Source: Lachnospiraceae bacterium UBA7202
GTDB lineage: Bacteria; Bacillota; Clostridia; Lachnospirales; Lachnospiraceae
Direction: 5' to 3'
Assembly: GCA_002490705.1 (NCBI GenBank)
Contig: DKUO01000013.1
Span: 16,353-43,505, forward strand
Length of the DNA: 27,153 nt
The notes under the pieces were generated by a model, which saw only the letters and a list, made by a program, of their open reading frames with translations, did not search any database and was not told the origin of the DNA. The position numbers and the translations under genes were made by a program. Of the stretch, positions 21,362-27,153 are shown one piece after another (within the stretch, counting starts at the first letter, position 1; each line of letters opens with the position of its first letter).

Positions 21362-22635
21362 GCAGAGCGAGACGGGCGGAGGTAAGCGTCACTTATGAGC
21401 ATGTGGATATCACGGATGAGGTAGCGGGAAGTGTAAAAACGCTTACTTATACAGATATCGCATCAGGAGAATCCGACTCTTTATCCCTATCCTTGCAAGA
21501 CCGGGACAGAAAGTGGATGGGGAGCTGGGCGCCGAAGAAAGGGGATCATCTCAGCGCGAACATGACGTTTCAGGATTGGGATGGAGAAAACGACAGCTGG
21601 GGCATATATTGTGGATATTTTGAAGTGGACGATATAGAAATGTCTGGTCAGCCGCCAGAATGTACCATTGGCGCAGTGTCCATTCCGAGATCCACGGCTT
21701 TTAATGAGGAGGAGCGGACAAAAAACTGGGAAGAGGTCACGGTAAAGGAAATCGCGGAGGAGATCGCGTCAAGGGCTGGGATATCCCTGTACTATGAAGC
21801 GGAGGAGATTCCCATAAAGTCGATGGAGCAGGACAAGCAGACCGATTGCAAATTTCTGTATTCGGTCTGTGAAAAGTATGGTCTGGCGATGAAGGTTTTT
21901 GCGGAGAAGATCGTTATTTTTGACGAAGCGACGTATGAAGCGGCGGCGCCGGTCACGGATTTAAAATACGAAGATTTTGCCAAATATCAGTATAAATCCA
22001 CGCTGGAGGGGACTTATACCGGGGCAAAGATCGCCTATTCCGATCCGGGTACAGGGGAAGATCATATCGTTACGGTGGGCGGCGGTGACAGGATCAAAGA
22101 GATCAACGAGGAGGCTGACAGTGCCGCAGATGCGCAGAAAAAGGCGGTTGCGGCTTTAAATAACGCGAACAAGAACGACACGAAGTTCTCCGGAACGGTC
22201 AAGGCAAGAAGAGAGCTGCTGGCAAGCAGATGTATCAGTATCTCAGGCTTTGGCGTGCCGGATGGAATATACTATCTGGACAAAGTGGTGACGAAAATCA
22301 GCGGAAGCGGCGCTTCCCAGCAGTCTATCGAAGCCCACAGGGTAGGCTACCGGATGGATAATGCGATGGTACAGATAGATGAAATGCCGGAAGAGATCGA
22401 GACAGAAGGCGGGGAGTACACCGTGGCAAAGGGTGATACTCTCTGGAAGATTGCGGCACAGACGCTGGGATCTCCGACCAGATATGCAGAGATTTATGAC
22501 CTCAACAAAGAGGTGATAGAGGAGACAGCCAGAGGACGGGGCAAAAGGGATTCCAGTAACGGACACTGGCTGTATCAGGGCACGACGTTAAAAATTCCGG
22601 GGACGAAAGGAAGCGTGGGGAATGGCCAACAGTGA
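21358..22635 (+). CDS. Late control protein D (baseplate hub) with C-terminal LysM
   Basis: The 425-aa protein is of the P2 gpD / T4 gp27 / XkdQ type, forming the baseplate hub. The N-terminal SVTYEHVDITDEVAGSVKTL and SLSLSLQDRDRKWMGSWAPK match the hub barrel. AEEIASRAGISLYYEAEEIP and QDKQTDCKFLYSVCEKYGLA match the central domain. CISISGFGVPDGIYYLDKVV is the conserved C-terminal strand. After residue about 360 comes an extra LysM domain (YTVAKGDTLWKIAAQTLGSP, TRYAEIYDLNKEVI, ending GTTLKIPG). The GTG at 21343 is rejected in favour of ATG 21358, seven bases after GGAGGA. Confidence 0.92.
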   Translation: MSRARRAEVSVTYEHVDITDEVAGSVKTLTYTDIASGESDSLSLSLQDRDRKWMGSWAPKKGDHLSANMTFQDWDGENDSWGIYCGYFEVDDIEMSGQPPECTIGAVSIPRSTAFNEEERTKNWEEVTVKEIAEEIASRAGISLYYEAEEIPIKSMEQDKQTDCKFLYSVCEKYGLAMKVFAEKIVIFDEATYEAAAPVTDLKYEDFAKYQYKSTLEGTYTGAKIAYSDPGTGEDHIVTVGGGDRIKEINEEADSAADAQKKAVAALNNANKNDTKFSGTVKARRELLASRCISISGFGVPDGIYYLDKVVTKISGSGASQQSIEAHRVGYRMDNAMVQIDEMPEEIETEGGEYTVAKGDTLWKIAAQTLGSPTRYAEIYDLNKEVIEETARGRGKRDSSNGHWLYQGTTLKIPGTKGSVGNGQQ

Positions 22636-23410
22636 GATCAGGATCGGGAAGGTATCGTCGGTGGATTATCCGTCTGGAATGGCGAAGGTAACCTACCGGG
22701 ACAAAGACGAATCGGTGACCATGGACTATCCGATGGTGAATTTTAATGACGAGTACCGAATGCCGGAGCCGGGGCAGTATGTAGCTGTGGCTCATATGTC
22801 AAACGGGAGCAGCCGGGGCGTTATTCTCGGAACGGTATGGAATAGGAAGAACATCCCGCAGGAGACAGGGCAGGAACTTTACAGGAAGGATTTTTCGAGG
22901 AAAAAGAATGCAGCGTATGTAAGATACAGCGACGAGACAGGAGAATATCTGGTAAAGGCTGCCAATGTGCATATAAATGGTGTCAACAAGACTATTCTGG
23001 ATGGCCCGGAGGTGGAGATTTCAGCAAACATTTCAATCCTGATTCAGACGGAGGATATGAAGGTGGATATTTCCAACCTGGAGATAACGGGCGGGGAAGC
23101 GGATAAAGTATCCGCGAGTATAAAGACAGATGTGTCTATAAATCAGGAAGAAAACGAGCTTGAAGCAATCATTCTGAAAGCCCTGTTTGAGTTTGTGGAA
23201 GATTTGAAGGTACAGGCCGGAAAGGGCATAGAGGTGGAGGCACAGGAGGCTGTTACGATGAAAGCCGGCACAGAGATAACACTATCGGGAGAATCGAGCA
23301 GACTGTCAGGGGAGAGAAGCGTGGACATATCTTCCGGAGGAACGCTCAGGTTTTCCGATGGACAGCATAGTATTACGCTTGCGGAAATCATAGAGAAACT
23401 GGGTGAGTAA
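22622..23410 (+). CDS. Baseplate assembly protein V / spike-type
   Basis: The 262-aa product has an N-terminal OB-fold-like barrel (IRIGKVSSVDYPSGMAKVTY, then MPEPGQYVAVAHMSNGSSRG). A repetitive region of short hydrophobic strands follows, such as VEISANISILIQTEDMKVDI and VEVEAQEAVTMKAGTEITLS-like elements. Short strands with Gly, Ser, Asp and Thr turns fit the trimeric beta-helix needle of P2 V / T4 gp5-type spikes. No peptidoglycan hydrolase domain is visible. It ends SITLAEIIEKLGE. It starts 14 bases before the hub gene's stop, so the two are coupled. Confidence 0.88.
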   Translation: MANSEIRIGKVSSVDYPSGMAKVTYRDKDESVTMDYPMVNFNDEYRMPEPGQYVAVAHMSNGSSRGVILGTVWNRKNIPQETGQELYRKDFSRKKNAAYVRYSDETGEYLVKAANVHINGVNKTILDGPEVEISANISILIQTEDMKVDISNLEITGGEADKVSASIKTDVSINQEENELEAIILKALFEFVEDLKVQAGKGIEVEAQEAVTMKAGTEITLSGESSRLSGERSVDISSGGTLRFSDGQHSITLAEIIEKLGE

Positions 23411-23412
23411 GC

Positions 23413-23811
23413 ATGGGCATGGTAGGGAACTTTGGAAGCAGGATCGTGTTTGAAACATCAGATCGGAAAATCTTAACCTTTTCCGGCATGACAAAAAAGG
23501 TGTCCGGGAAATATGCAAAGCATAGTGTGGTAGGCCAGAAAGACAGGCCGGAGTTTACCGGGCCGGGAAGCATAAGCGTCAATTTTAAGATCATGCTTGA
23601 CGTCACACTCGGAATCAGGCCGCGGGAAGTCATGGACAGGATCGAGGAGGCGGTGGAGAGCGGGGAGACGGAGTATCTGGTTATAGGCGGAAGGCCGTTG
23701 AGCCGGAACAAATTTTATATAGTATCAGTTTCGGAGGCCTTTGATGTGGTGATGAGCCATGGAGAGATCGCCAGAGCAACGCTGAATATCAGTATGGAGG
23801 AGTACCTGTGA
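23413..23811 (+). CDS. GpU-like tail protein
   Basis: The 132-aa protein has GNFGSRIVFETSDRKILTFS, then RPEFTGPGSISVNFKIMLDV and PREVMDRIEEAVESGETEYL with VIGGRPLSRNKFYIVSVSEA, ending ARATLNISMEEYL. The 'p.feFtGpg...i.....l......p.....l......g..y.l..g....g.w.i..i.e......g....a.f.l.l..y' layout is that of P2 gpU (PF06995), thought to terminate or stabilise the tail or baseplate. In P2 gene U precedes D; here it follows V, a different order. It overlaps the next gene's GTG (GTGA). Confidence 0.85.
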   Translation: MGMVGNFGSRIVFETSDRKILTFSGMTKKVSGKYAKHSVVGQKDRPEFTGPGSISVNFKIMLDVTLGIRPREVMDRIEEAVESGETEYLVIGGRPLSRNKFYIVSVSEAFDVVMSHGEIARATLNISMEEYL

Positions 23812-24110
23812 TTAATCTAAGTGAGGCAGTTATCATAATCAACGAGGTGGAGGAGAAGGAAGCGGATGATATCAGGAGATGCCTAACGACACTGTATTCT
23901 GTGAGGGAAGGAGAGCAGCCGCTTGACCGCGATTTCGGACTTAAGCAGGAGTTCCTTGATCAGCCAGTGCCAATAGCGAAAAACATGCTGGCATTGGAGG
24001 TAATAGAAAAGACGCAGCGCTATGAAAAGCGGGTAAAGGTGGACAAGGTAGAGTATGAGACAAGTCAGGAAGGGCAATTGATTCCTGTGATTTATACAAA
24101 AAAGGGGTGA
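23808..24110 (+). CDS. Baseplate wedge protein gp25/W-like
   Basis: The 100-aa product includes EVEEKEADDIRRCLTTLYSV, REGEQPLDRDFGLKQEFLDQ and KNMLALEVIEKTQRYEKRVK. This follows the GPW_gp25 pattern 'i.qal..lL.T..GerpmrpdfG.....lld.p........i..ei..ai..wEpRv.v..v'. The LDRDFGL and the YEKRVKV segments are the two conserved blocks. These proteins join the baseplate wedge to the sheath start. The GTG start at 23808 overlaps the preceding stop, as does its own stop with the next reading frame. Length is normal for the family. Confidence 0.9.
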   Translation: MINLSEAVIIINEVEEKEADDIRRCLTTLYSVREGEQPLDRDFGLKQEFLDQPVPIAKNMLALEVIEKTQRYEKRVKVDKVEYETSQEGQLIPVIYTKKG

Positions 24111-24115
24111 TAAGG

Positions 24116-25267
24116 GTGGAAATAAAAAAGGTCTATGACTATCCGGATGTCAGTTTTATAGAGAATGTATCGGCTGAAGGCATGTATGATTTCCATCAGG
24201 AAAAGATGCAGGAAAAATACAAGGAATTAACTGGAAAGGATTTGATTTTACAGGAAGCTGACCCGATCCGGCTGATAGCATATACAAACTGCCTGATTCT
24301 GTACCAAATAGCTCAGTACGCTGACCGGGCAGGAAAATTGTCATTGTTAAAGTATAGTTACGGAGACTATTTGGAAGACATAGGACCCCTAAAGGGGATA
24401 TCAAGGAATCAGGGAGCCAAGGCAAAAGTCAGGCTCCGTTTTACGTTATCGGCAAAACGACCCGGCACAACGATCATAAAGGCGGGAATCAGGGTTACAG
24501 CTTCGGACGGCGTATATTTTAAAACAACGGAGCCGTTGGAGATCCCGGCAGGACAGCTATTCGGGGATGTCAATGCGGAGTGCCGGGAGAGTGGCATAAA
24601 AGGTAACCGATATAAGGTCGGAGAGATAAAGACATTGGTTGATCCGGTGGCTTATGTGGAAAGTGTGGAAAACATTACCGCTTCTGAGGGCGGGGCAGAT
24701 TTAGAATCAGATGAGAATCTTGCCGAGAGAATCTATCTCGCACCGGCTAGATGGTCTACCGCAGGACCGGATGATGCCTACAAATATTGGGTAAGAACAT
24801 TTAATCCGGGTATAACGGATGTAATGGTATACTCATTTGTTCCGGGTGAAGTAGATATTTACTTTATTTTACAAGACGGACAGCTGCCGGAAGAAACAAT
24901 GCTTGCAGAATTGTATGCGTTTCTTAAAGATGAGAAAATACGACCGCTTAATGACAAAGTGAATGTCCGTGCGCCGGAGATACAGGAATACGAGATTGAC
25001 ATAACATATTACATAAACCAAAGTGACCGTTCGCGGGCGTCTGCAATAAACGAAAAGGTGCAGGAAGCCGTACAGGAATACATTAAGTGGCAGCGGGAAA
25101 AGATCGGGCGGGATATTAACCCGGATGAGTTGAGAAAGCGGCTTTTACTGGCCGGAGCAAAAAGACTGGAGATCAGGGAGCCACAGTTTGCAGTCATAGG
25201 AAAGGCGAGTATCGCTATGCCAAGGGAAAATGTGAAGATTTTATACGGAGGGCTGGAGGATGATTGA
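24116..25267 (+). CDS. Baseplate J-like protein
   Basis: The 383-aa protein has AEGMYDFHQEKMQEKYKELT and PIRLIAYTNCLILYQIAQYA at the N terminus. In the middle it has YLEDIGPLKGISRNQGAKAK then VRLRFTLSAKRPGTTIIKAG, the conserved BaseplateJ ring domain including GTTIIKAGIRVTASDG. It then has LAERIYLAPARWSTAGPDDA, and ends in a duplicated alpha/beta segment (EIDITYYINQSDRS...). It matches P2 J / Mu gp47 (PF04865), the main wedge protein linking hub to fibres. GTG 24116 follows AAAGGGG at 24101-24107 and is preferred over GTG 24107, which lacks a spaced site. Confidence 0.94.
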   Translation: MEIKKVYDYPDVSFIENVSAEGMYDFHQEKMQEKYKELTGKDLILQEADPIRLIAYTNCLILYQIAQYADRAGKLSLLKYSYGDYLEDIGPLKGISRNQGAKAKVRLRFTLSAKRPGTTIIKAGIRVTASDGVYFKTTEPLEIPAGQLFGDVNAECRESGIKGNRYKVGEIKTLVDPVAYVESVENITASEGGADLESDENLAERIYLAPARWSTAGPDDAYKYWVRTFNPGITDVMVYSFVPGEVDIYFILQDGQLPEETMLAELYAFLKDEKIRPLNDKVNVRAPEIQEYEIDITYYINQSDRSRASAINEKVQEAVQEYIKWQREKIGRDINPDELRKRLLLAGAKRLEIREPQFAVIGKASIAMPRENVKILYGGLEDD

Positions 25268-25913
25268 TTTAAAAGATATTGAACCGATCAAGCTCATGCC
25301 GCAGGTATTTCGTAAAGATGCAAAGATTCAGGCTGCAAGCTATGCATTTCGGGAGACGGCGCGGGAATTGCTGAAAAAAATTGATACTGTGACAGTATAT
25401 GCAAGAGTGGACACTCTTCCGGAGCAGATAGTTGATCTGCTGGCGGTGGAATTTCGTGCGCAGTATTACGATACGTCCCTGCCGGTGGAAGAAAAAAGAA
25501 AAGCGGTGAAAAAGGCACTGCTCTGGCATTGCAGGGCCGGAACGGTATCAGCGGTCCGGGAGCTGACGGATTTGGTATGGAGAAGCGATTCAGCACAGGT
25601 GCAGGAGTGGTTTGACTATGGGGCGGCGCCGTATCTTTTCCGCGTGTTGCTGGGGACAGACATGAGGATAGATGAGGATAAAATAGACGCATTTTTAGCG
25701 GCACTGTGGAAAGTAAAAAACACACGGTCTCATCTAGAAGCGATTGCGTTCAAGCGGCAGATTAATCATACCGTGCACATCGGTGCGGCTATGAGGGCGT
25801 GCGGTCATATCGTCATAACGGACGTATGGCATGACAATTACAAGATGCAGAAGGAGGTGCACTATGGTGTAGCAGTATCAGGCGTTAAAAGAATACGGAT
25901 AAAGGAGGGATAA
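25260..25913 (+). CDS. Tail protein I (baseplate wedge)
   Basis: The 217-aa product contains YARVDTLPEQIVDLLAVEFR, TYDTSLPVEEKRK-like AQYYDTSLPVEEKRKAVKKA, and LLWHCRAGTVSAVRELTDLV. This is exactly the 'lP..lL..LA.q...d.yd...p.e.kR..i..a...hr..GT..av...l..v' signature of the P2 tail protein I family (PF09684). Then come VQEWFDYGAAPYLFRVLLGT and the C-terminal HIVITDVWHDNYKMQKEVHY. It forms the wedge together with J and W and anchors the fibre. The gene overlaps J by eight bases and is followed directly by the collar-fibre gene. Confidence 0.94.
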   Translation: MIDLKDIEPIKLMPQVFRKDAKIQAASYAFRETARELLKKIDTVTVYARVDTLPEQIVDLLAVEFRAQYYDTSLPVEEKRKAVKKALLWHCRAGTVSAVRELTDLVWRSDSAQVQEWFDYGAAPYLFRVLLGTDMRIDEDKIDAFLAALWKVKNTRSHLEAIAFKRQINHTVHIGAAMRACGHIVITDVWHDNYKMQKEVHYGVAVSGVKRIRIKEG

Positions 25914-26779
25914 TGCGGATGGCAGAGTTTTATGAGGCGGTCACCACAGATGCGGGATTAGCCTTATCAGCTGATCTTCTGACGGGTGAGCAGATGGTTT
26001 TCACAAAGCTGGTCACAGGAAGCGGCGAGTATGAGGAAAGGGACCTGACCAGATCAAGGTTGCAGAAAGCGTGGCAGATCAAAGAGCCGAGACAGCAATT
26101 TGAATTTAGCAGGGTGGAAAAGGTGACGGATAACTGTATTTTGCTTAAAACGCTGATCTCAAATGCCAAGCTGACAGAAGGATATCGAATGACCGAGATC
26201 GGTGTCTACGCCAAGAAACAGGGAGACGAAGGAGACGGGATTCTGTACTCGATATCTGTGGCAAGAGAGCCGGATTTTCTGCCGCGCTATAATGGGCTGG
26301 CGGCGGTGGAGATCATTGAAGAATATTATATTACGGTATCTGATGCGGCGGAGGTGTTGTTGCAGGCCGGGAGCGGAGCCGCTGTACTGGCGGAGGATCT
26401 GGAAAAATTAAGGAAGGAATTGGAGGAGCGGCTTAAGCAGCAGATCGCGGATCTTCAGCACAAAATTGACTCGGCAGAGAAGCCGTTCGTGCAGATGACG
26501 GAGGAGACGTACATATCGCCGGAAAAAAGGTCAGAAGGCACGTTGTACGGCCTGATCACTGACAAACGTGGACTTAAGATTAATTTTTATGACAGATACA
26601 TTCCCGGGAGGGAAGACCCAGCGGTGGAAAAGACGCTGTATGGCGTTGAGAAAGCGGAACGGACAGACATGGAATTGGATGATGCGCCTTATGTTGGGAT
26701 ATACAGCAATATCGTGTATATAAAAGAGGGTGACAACGTAGAGCGACAGGAAGGGAATATTTATATTGTAGAAAAGTAG
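25913..26779 (+). CDS. Tail-collar fibre protein (DUF3751-type N terminus)
   Basis: The 288-aa protein opens with a baseplate-attachment domain: FYEAVTTDAGLALSADLLTG, then QMVFTKLVTGSGEYEERDLT and AKLTEGYRMTEIGVYAKKQG. It is the pattern of the phage tail-collar fibre family (PF12571). About residues 160-192 (EDLEKLRKELEERLKQQIAD) form a coiled coil that would trimerise the fibre. The C terminal part (YISPEKRSEGTLYGLITDKR, then DDAPYVGIYSNIVYIKEGDN) is beta-rich and may be a linker or tip. It is short for a receptor-binding fibre, so the receptor-binding protein is probably beyond the window. ATG 25913 or 25919 could be the start. Confidence 0.85.
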   Translation: MRMAEFYEAVTTDAGLALSADLLTGEQMVFTKLVTGSGEYEERDLTRSRLQKAWQIKEPRQQFEFSRVEKVTDNCILLKTLISNAKLTEGYRMTEIGVYAKKQGDEGDGILYSISVAREPDFLPRYNGLAAVEIIEEYYITVSDAAEVLLQAGSGAAVLAEDLEKLRKELEERLKQQIADLQHKIDSAEKPFVQMTEETYISPEKRSEGTLYGLITDKRGLKINFYDRYIPGREDPAVEKTLYGVEKAERTDMELDDAPYVGIYSNIVYIKEGDNVERQEGNIYIVEK

Positions 26780-26795
26780 ACAAGGAGGACACACC

Positions 26796-26984
26796 ATGAG
26801 CGATAGTACAAATGCAAGTAGTACGACCAGATACAGAAGGGAAGAGATACAGGATTCTGAGGGAAATGTGATTTATCCACAAACAGATACAGCGGCAGTA
26901 TGGATGACGGATGGAACATTATTAAGGGATTTTTTAAGCAAAGAAGTGACGGATGAAGAGATTACAGCCGCATTAATTGATTAA
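26796..26984 (+). CDS. Small fibre-associated protein, 62 aa
   Basis: AAGGAGGACACACC precedes the ATG. The protein MSDSTNASSTTRYRREEIQD continues SEGNVIYPQTDTAAVWMTDG, then TLLRDFLSKEVTDEEITAAL. The 'd.sGnviyP.T.A..V...dG..L.d.L' wording is a common short repeat-like element in tail fibres and their N-terminal attachment segments of Gram-positive phages. As a separate short gene it could be an accessory or a fibre segment split off. Function is inferred from wording and position only. Confidence 0.65.
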   Translation: MSDSTNASSTTRYRREEIQDSEGNVIYPQTDTAAVWMTDGTLLRDFLSKEVTDEEITAALID

Positions 26985-26997
26985 GGAGGGCAAAACC

Positions 26998-27153
26998 ATG
27001 ACATTAGATCAGAAAATTTTGGAGTTAGTGAAGAAATACATGGGGAAACTGGTACAGAAGAAAGTATTGACTTCTATGGAAGAGGTAGAGGCGAATACGA
27101 ATGAGACCAACTTAGTTGCGGCACAGGTGGTTGCTGAGTTAAATAATAAATTA
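26998..27153 (+). CDS. Partial gene at window edge, unknown tail-region protein
   Basis: The ATG at 26998 follows AAGGAGGG at 26983-26990. The frame is open for 52 codons to the last base with no stop, so the gene continues outside the window. The visible part, MTLDQKILELVKKYMGKLVQ then EANTNETNLVAAQVVAELNN, is helical, with a charged N terminus. It resembles short proteins found after fibre genes in Clostridia prophages, but I cannot name a function. Confidence 0.7.
   Translation, partial: MTLDQKILELVKKYMGKLVQKKVLTSMEEVEANTNETNLVAAQVVAELNNKL

Noticed and set aside
1..27153. CRISPR array, tRNA genes, insertion sequence or diversity-generating retroelement
   Set aside because: No regularly spaced repeats, no cloverleaf-like tRNA sequence, no transposase or reverse transcriptase frames, and no template/variable repeat pair were seen by eye.

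Overview
The window is a contiguous piece of a temperate-type phage genome (prophage or phage contig) from a low-to-moderate GC Bacillota host. Clostridia, most likely Lachnospiraceae, is suggested by strong AGGAGG-type ribosome binding sites, many ATGA/TAATG start-stop overlaps, and small accessory proteins of a style I associate with that family (MERLTER..., ...PTAYDVDKVVEQL..., ...FGKTVFLTREEAEAAL...). The host assignment is inference. No integrase, repressor, replication or lysis genes are visible, so both phage ends lie outside the window. Almost everything is on the + strand.

Region 1 (1-2768) is an AT-richer string of very small accessory genes. It is visibly built by duplication and recombination. 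An ~85-bp direct repeat (1-85 and 1311-1394), a 37-bp scrap of the downstream DNA methyltransferase gene (308-344 and 3367-3403), and three 3'-terminal gene remnants (340-561, 766-804, 985-1041) sit between intact genes. Two paralogues of one family (1038-1316 and 2183-2476) and a MazG-like pyrophosphohydrolase gene are present.

Region 2 (2768-4850) carries a beta-order DNA methyltransferase behind a GAATATTC-type inverted repeat, an ArpU/RinA-like late transcription regulator, one unknown gene and a terminator. Region 3 (4861-5600) is a hicA-hicB toxin-antitoxin cassette on the - strand, inserted between the regulator and the late genes. A 21-bp perfect inverted repeat covers the hicA promoter. 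Region 4 (5600-6620) has a promoter-like site, a strong GAAA-loop terminator, a minor-tail-Z-like gene, and a non-coding stretch resembling a lambda-type cos site.

Region 5 (6620-14450) is a lambda-type head module: small terminase, GpA-type large terminase, gpW/DUF6148-like joiner, lambda-type portal, ClpP-like protease with a nested in-frame scaffold start, gpD-like decoration protein, gpE-like major capsid, an acidic SAP-like protein and a head-tail joiner. Region 6 (14452-27153) is a P2/Mu/PBSX-type contractile tail: tail terminator, sheath, tube, chaperone with a T TTT TTA programmed -1 frameshift, tape measure, tail X, late-control D with a C-terminal LysM domain, baseplate V, GpU-like protein, gp25/W, baseplate J, tail protein I, collar-type fibre and small fibre-associated proteins, the last running off the window. 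The phage is therefore a mosaic of a lambda (siphovirus) head and a myovirus tail. Head proteins would package DNA cut at cos, and the tail genes build a sheathed injection machine. The small-gene block and hicAB are the accessory payload.
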